From positions 107,885 through 171,884 of the forward strand of contig QANZ01038451.1 in NCBI GenBank assembly GCA_003254925.1: DNA of 64,000 nt, in the 5' to 3' direction. The translations under genes and the position numbers were made by a program. The notes under the pieces are model-generated. The model made no database searches and was not told the DNA's origin. It saw only the letters and a program-made list of their open reading frames with translations. This DNA is from Chamaecrista fasciculata. Its lineage: Eukaryota; Streptophyta; Magnoliopsida; Fabales; Fabaceae. Below, piece by piece: positions 62,655 through 64,000 of this stretch (position 1 is the stretch's first letter; each line of letters starts with the position of its first letter).

Positions 62655-63667
62655 CCAAAGTTCTATTTTGGTCCCCCTAGTTATGCTAAGTGTTTCAAAT
62701 TGGTCCCCCAGTTATTTTTCGTTCCATATTGGTCCTCCAGTTATGCAAAACTTGACAAAGTTGGTCCCTCTAACAGTTTTCATCCATTTTTCTGTTAAAA
62801 AAAAAGACAAAATTTATTTTTAACTCCTAAAAATTTAAATTTTTTGCATCAAGGACTTTTTATGTATAATAGAACTAAAATGTTAGAAAGAAAAATAACT
62901 TGGGAGTTTTAGTTTATTTCGCTAAAAAATATCTCTCTCTCTCTCTCCACCTTTCAATTAAACTTCTTTTTTCTTTTCATGTGTTGGTTTGGTATGGTTA
63001 GGAAAAATTCGTCGTTTTCTATGGCTTTCTGGGCACCGCTTGGTTTGTAGTTGTGATGTTTACATCTGGAGATTCTTAAGATGGTGATGAAAATATAAAA
63101 AATGAACAATAGAGCGTAAAATTTGAGAATGAAGTGGACATGTGTATATTTCAGGGATTCCGAAAGATCGTTCCTGGCAAATGGGAATTCGCGAATGAAT
63201 ATTTCAAGCGAGGGCAGAAGGAGCTGCTGACGGAGATCAAACGCTGGAAAACCGTGACCCAATCGGCAGCGACGGGAAAATCGGGCGGTGGCGACGGATG
63301 CAACTCGGCGTCGAACTCTGGCGGCGGCGATTAGATGGGATCGACGTCGACATCGTCGCCGGGGACGGTGGAGGGTAATAATGGACCAGATCTAGAGAGA
63401 GAATGACGAGAGAGAGGGAGAAGACAATGGCCAAAATACACTAAAACTCCCAAATTATTTTTTCTTTCTTACATTTTGGTTCTATTATACATAAAAAGGT
63501 CTTTGATGCAAAAAATTTAAACTTTTAGGAGTTAAAAATCAATTTGTCTTTTTTTTTAACAGAAAAATGGATGAAAACTGAGACCAACTTTGTCAAGTTT
63601 TGCATAACTGGGGGACCAATATGTAACGAAAAATAACTGGGGGACCAATTTGGAACAATGAGCATAA
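62655..63667. mobile_element. Second Pack-MULE, right end truncated, with captured HSF fragment
   Basis: The left terminal repeat (62655 to about 62927) starts CCAAAGTTCTATTTTGG and matches the family of the element at 9757. The right repeat (about 63431-63667) is its inverted copy but stops at GAGCATAA, roughly 36 bp short of the expected terminus, where an LTR-like sequence begins. The left end lacks the first GG and no target duplication can be tested. The interior carries a heat shock factor fragment and no transposase. The two repeats differ more than those of the first element, so it is probably older. Confidence 0.82.
63164..63333 (+). pseudogene. Captured class B heat shock factor DNA-binding-domain fragment
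   Basis: After a splice-acceptor-like TATATTTCAG, the plus strand encodes [20 protein letters not shown] and then [15 protein letters not shown], followed by a glycine- and serine-rich stretch ending in a stop. This is the C-terminal part of an HSF DNA-binding domain of the class B type. In plant HSF genes a single intron lies just before this FRK block, and here intron-like sequence precedes it, so genomic DNA and not an mRNA copy was captured. The usual RRK near the end reads KRWK, a sign of decay. The N-terminal half of the domain and the oligomerisation domain are missing. It lies inside the Pack-MULE and cannot be a functional HSF. Confidence 0.85.
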
Positions 63668-64000
63668 TGTTGGGAAATCACAGAGGGAGCGCAGCGGAAG
63701 GGAAAATAAAAATTTTTCCAGGGACTAAAACGTAATTAAAAACAAACTCTGTGATTCCTTTCAGGATCCACTAACTATGTTTATACCAGTTTTAGGAAAG
63801 ATGTTTACCTAGTTTTGATCGGTGACTTGTCGTATTTGCGAATTTGAGAAGTCCACAGAGTGTCCTTCCTCTACCAGTAATCCACACGAGCAGTTTGGCA
63901 GATGCCTAGGTGCTAGCCTCCTTCACTTCTTTCCAAGTGAAAACGGGAACTATATCTATGGTTCTTGAATAATCAAGAAGTGTTCTTGATTATCAAGACT
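63668..64000 (+). mobile_element. Probable LTR retrotransposon end, running off the window
   Basis: The sequence starts TGTTGGGAAATCACAGAGGG exactly where the Pack-MULE terminal repeat breaks off. A TGTTGG start and a GAGCGCAGCGGAAGGG block are typical of plant copia-type LTRs. The other end, primer site and coding region lie beyond the window, so the class is inferred. Confidence 0.5.

Overview
This is nuclear DNA of a flowering plant, most likely a core eudicot. The genes are split by many introns with plant-type GT-AG borders, the intergenic DNA is AT-rich, and every protein recognised has a close dicot counterpart. I cannot name the species from the sequence alone. Single N bases lie inside a homopolymer or microsatellite at three places (near 7279, 15053 and 41498), so this is an assembled consensus with unresolved simple repeats.

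Seven protein-coding genes can be reconstructed with consistent splice phases: (1) FAD6, the chloroplast omega-6 fatty acid desaturase (182-3866, +, 10 exons); (2) an intronless BTB/POZ (KCTD-type) protein with a propeller-like C-terminus (5499-6833, -); (3) a UBP23-type ubiquitin-specific protease (15285-21866, +, 11 exons); (4) an intronless LRR receptor-like kinase (27459-30038, +); (5) a group I WRKY factor of the WRKY32 type with two WRKY domains (38379-44299, +, 5 exons, one GC-AG intron); (6) a TAG-family DNA-3-methyladenine glycosylase-like protein (51389-54355, +, 5 exons); (7) a PSMD9/Nas2-type 26S proteasome assembly chaperone (57058-60646, -, 5 exons, the last only 22 nt). These genes do not form a pathway or operon. 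Their order does look like an ancestral block: from memory, their Arabidopsis counterparts sit in three small clusters (At4g30935-30950, At2g24230-24240, At5g57950-57990), as expected if one ancestral segment was duplicated and then thinned by gene loss.

The rest is mobile-element territory, and the most interesting content is there. A 1389-bp element at 9757-11145 has about 270-bp terminal inverted repeats and a perfect 9-bp target duplication, which makes it a Mutator-like Pack-MULE. It carries a captured AHL (AT-hook nuclear-localized) PPC-domain fragment and a possible bHLH helix segment. A second member of the same terminal-repeat family (62655-63667) carries the end of a class B heat shock factor DNA-binding domain together with part of the intron that normally precedes it; its right end is cut by what looks like an LTR retrotransposon running off the window. 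A third copy of the terminal repeat survives alone at 46382.

Other elements include a MITE with a 9-bp target duplication (12930-13464) and four relatives, a hAT-like MITE nested in one of them with an 8-bp duplication (61765-62045), a tRNA-derived SINE with a 17-bp duplication (44956-45127), a poly(A)-tailed retroposon with an 11-bp duplication (48881-49408), a 2.2-kb class II element full of AAAGGAG-type subterminal repeats (45398-47639), and a 209-bp satellite-like unit repeated four times without length change (32290-33125). I saw no rRNA, tRNA gene, CRISPR array or organellar insertion.
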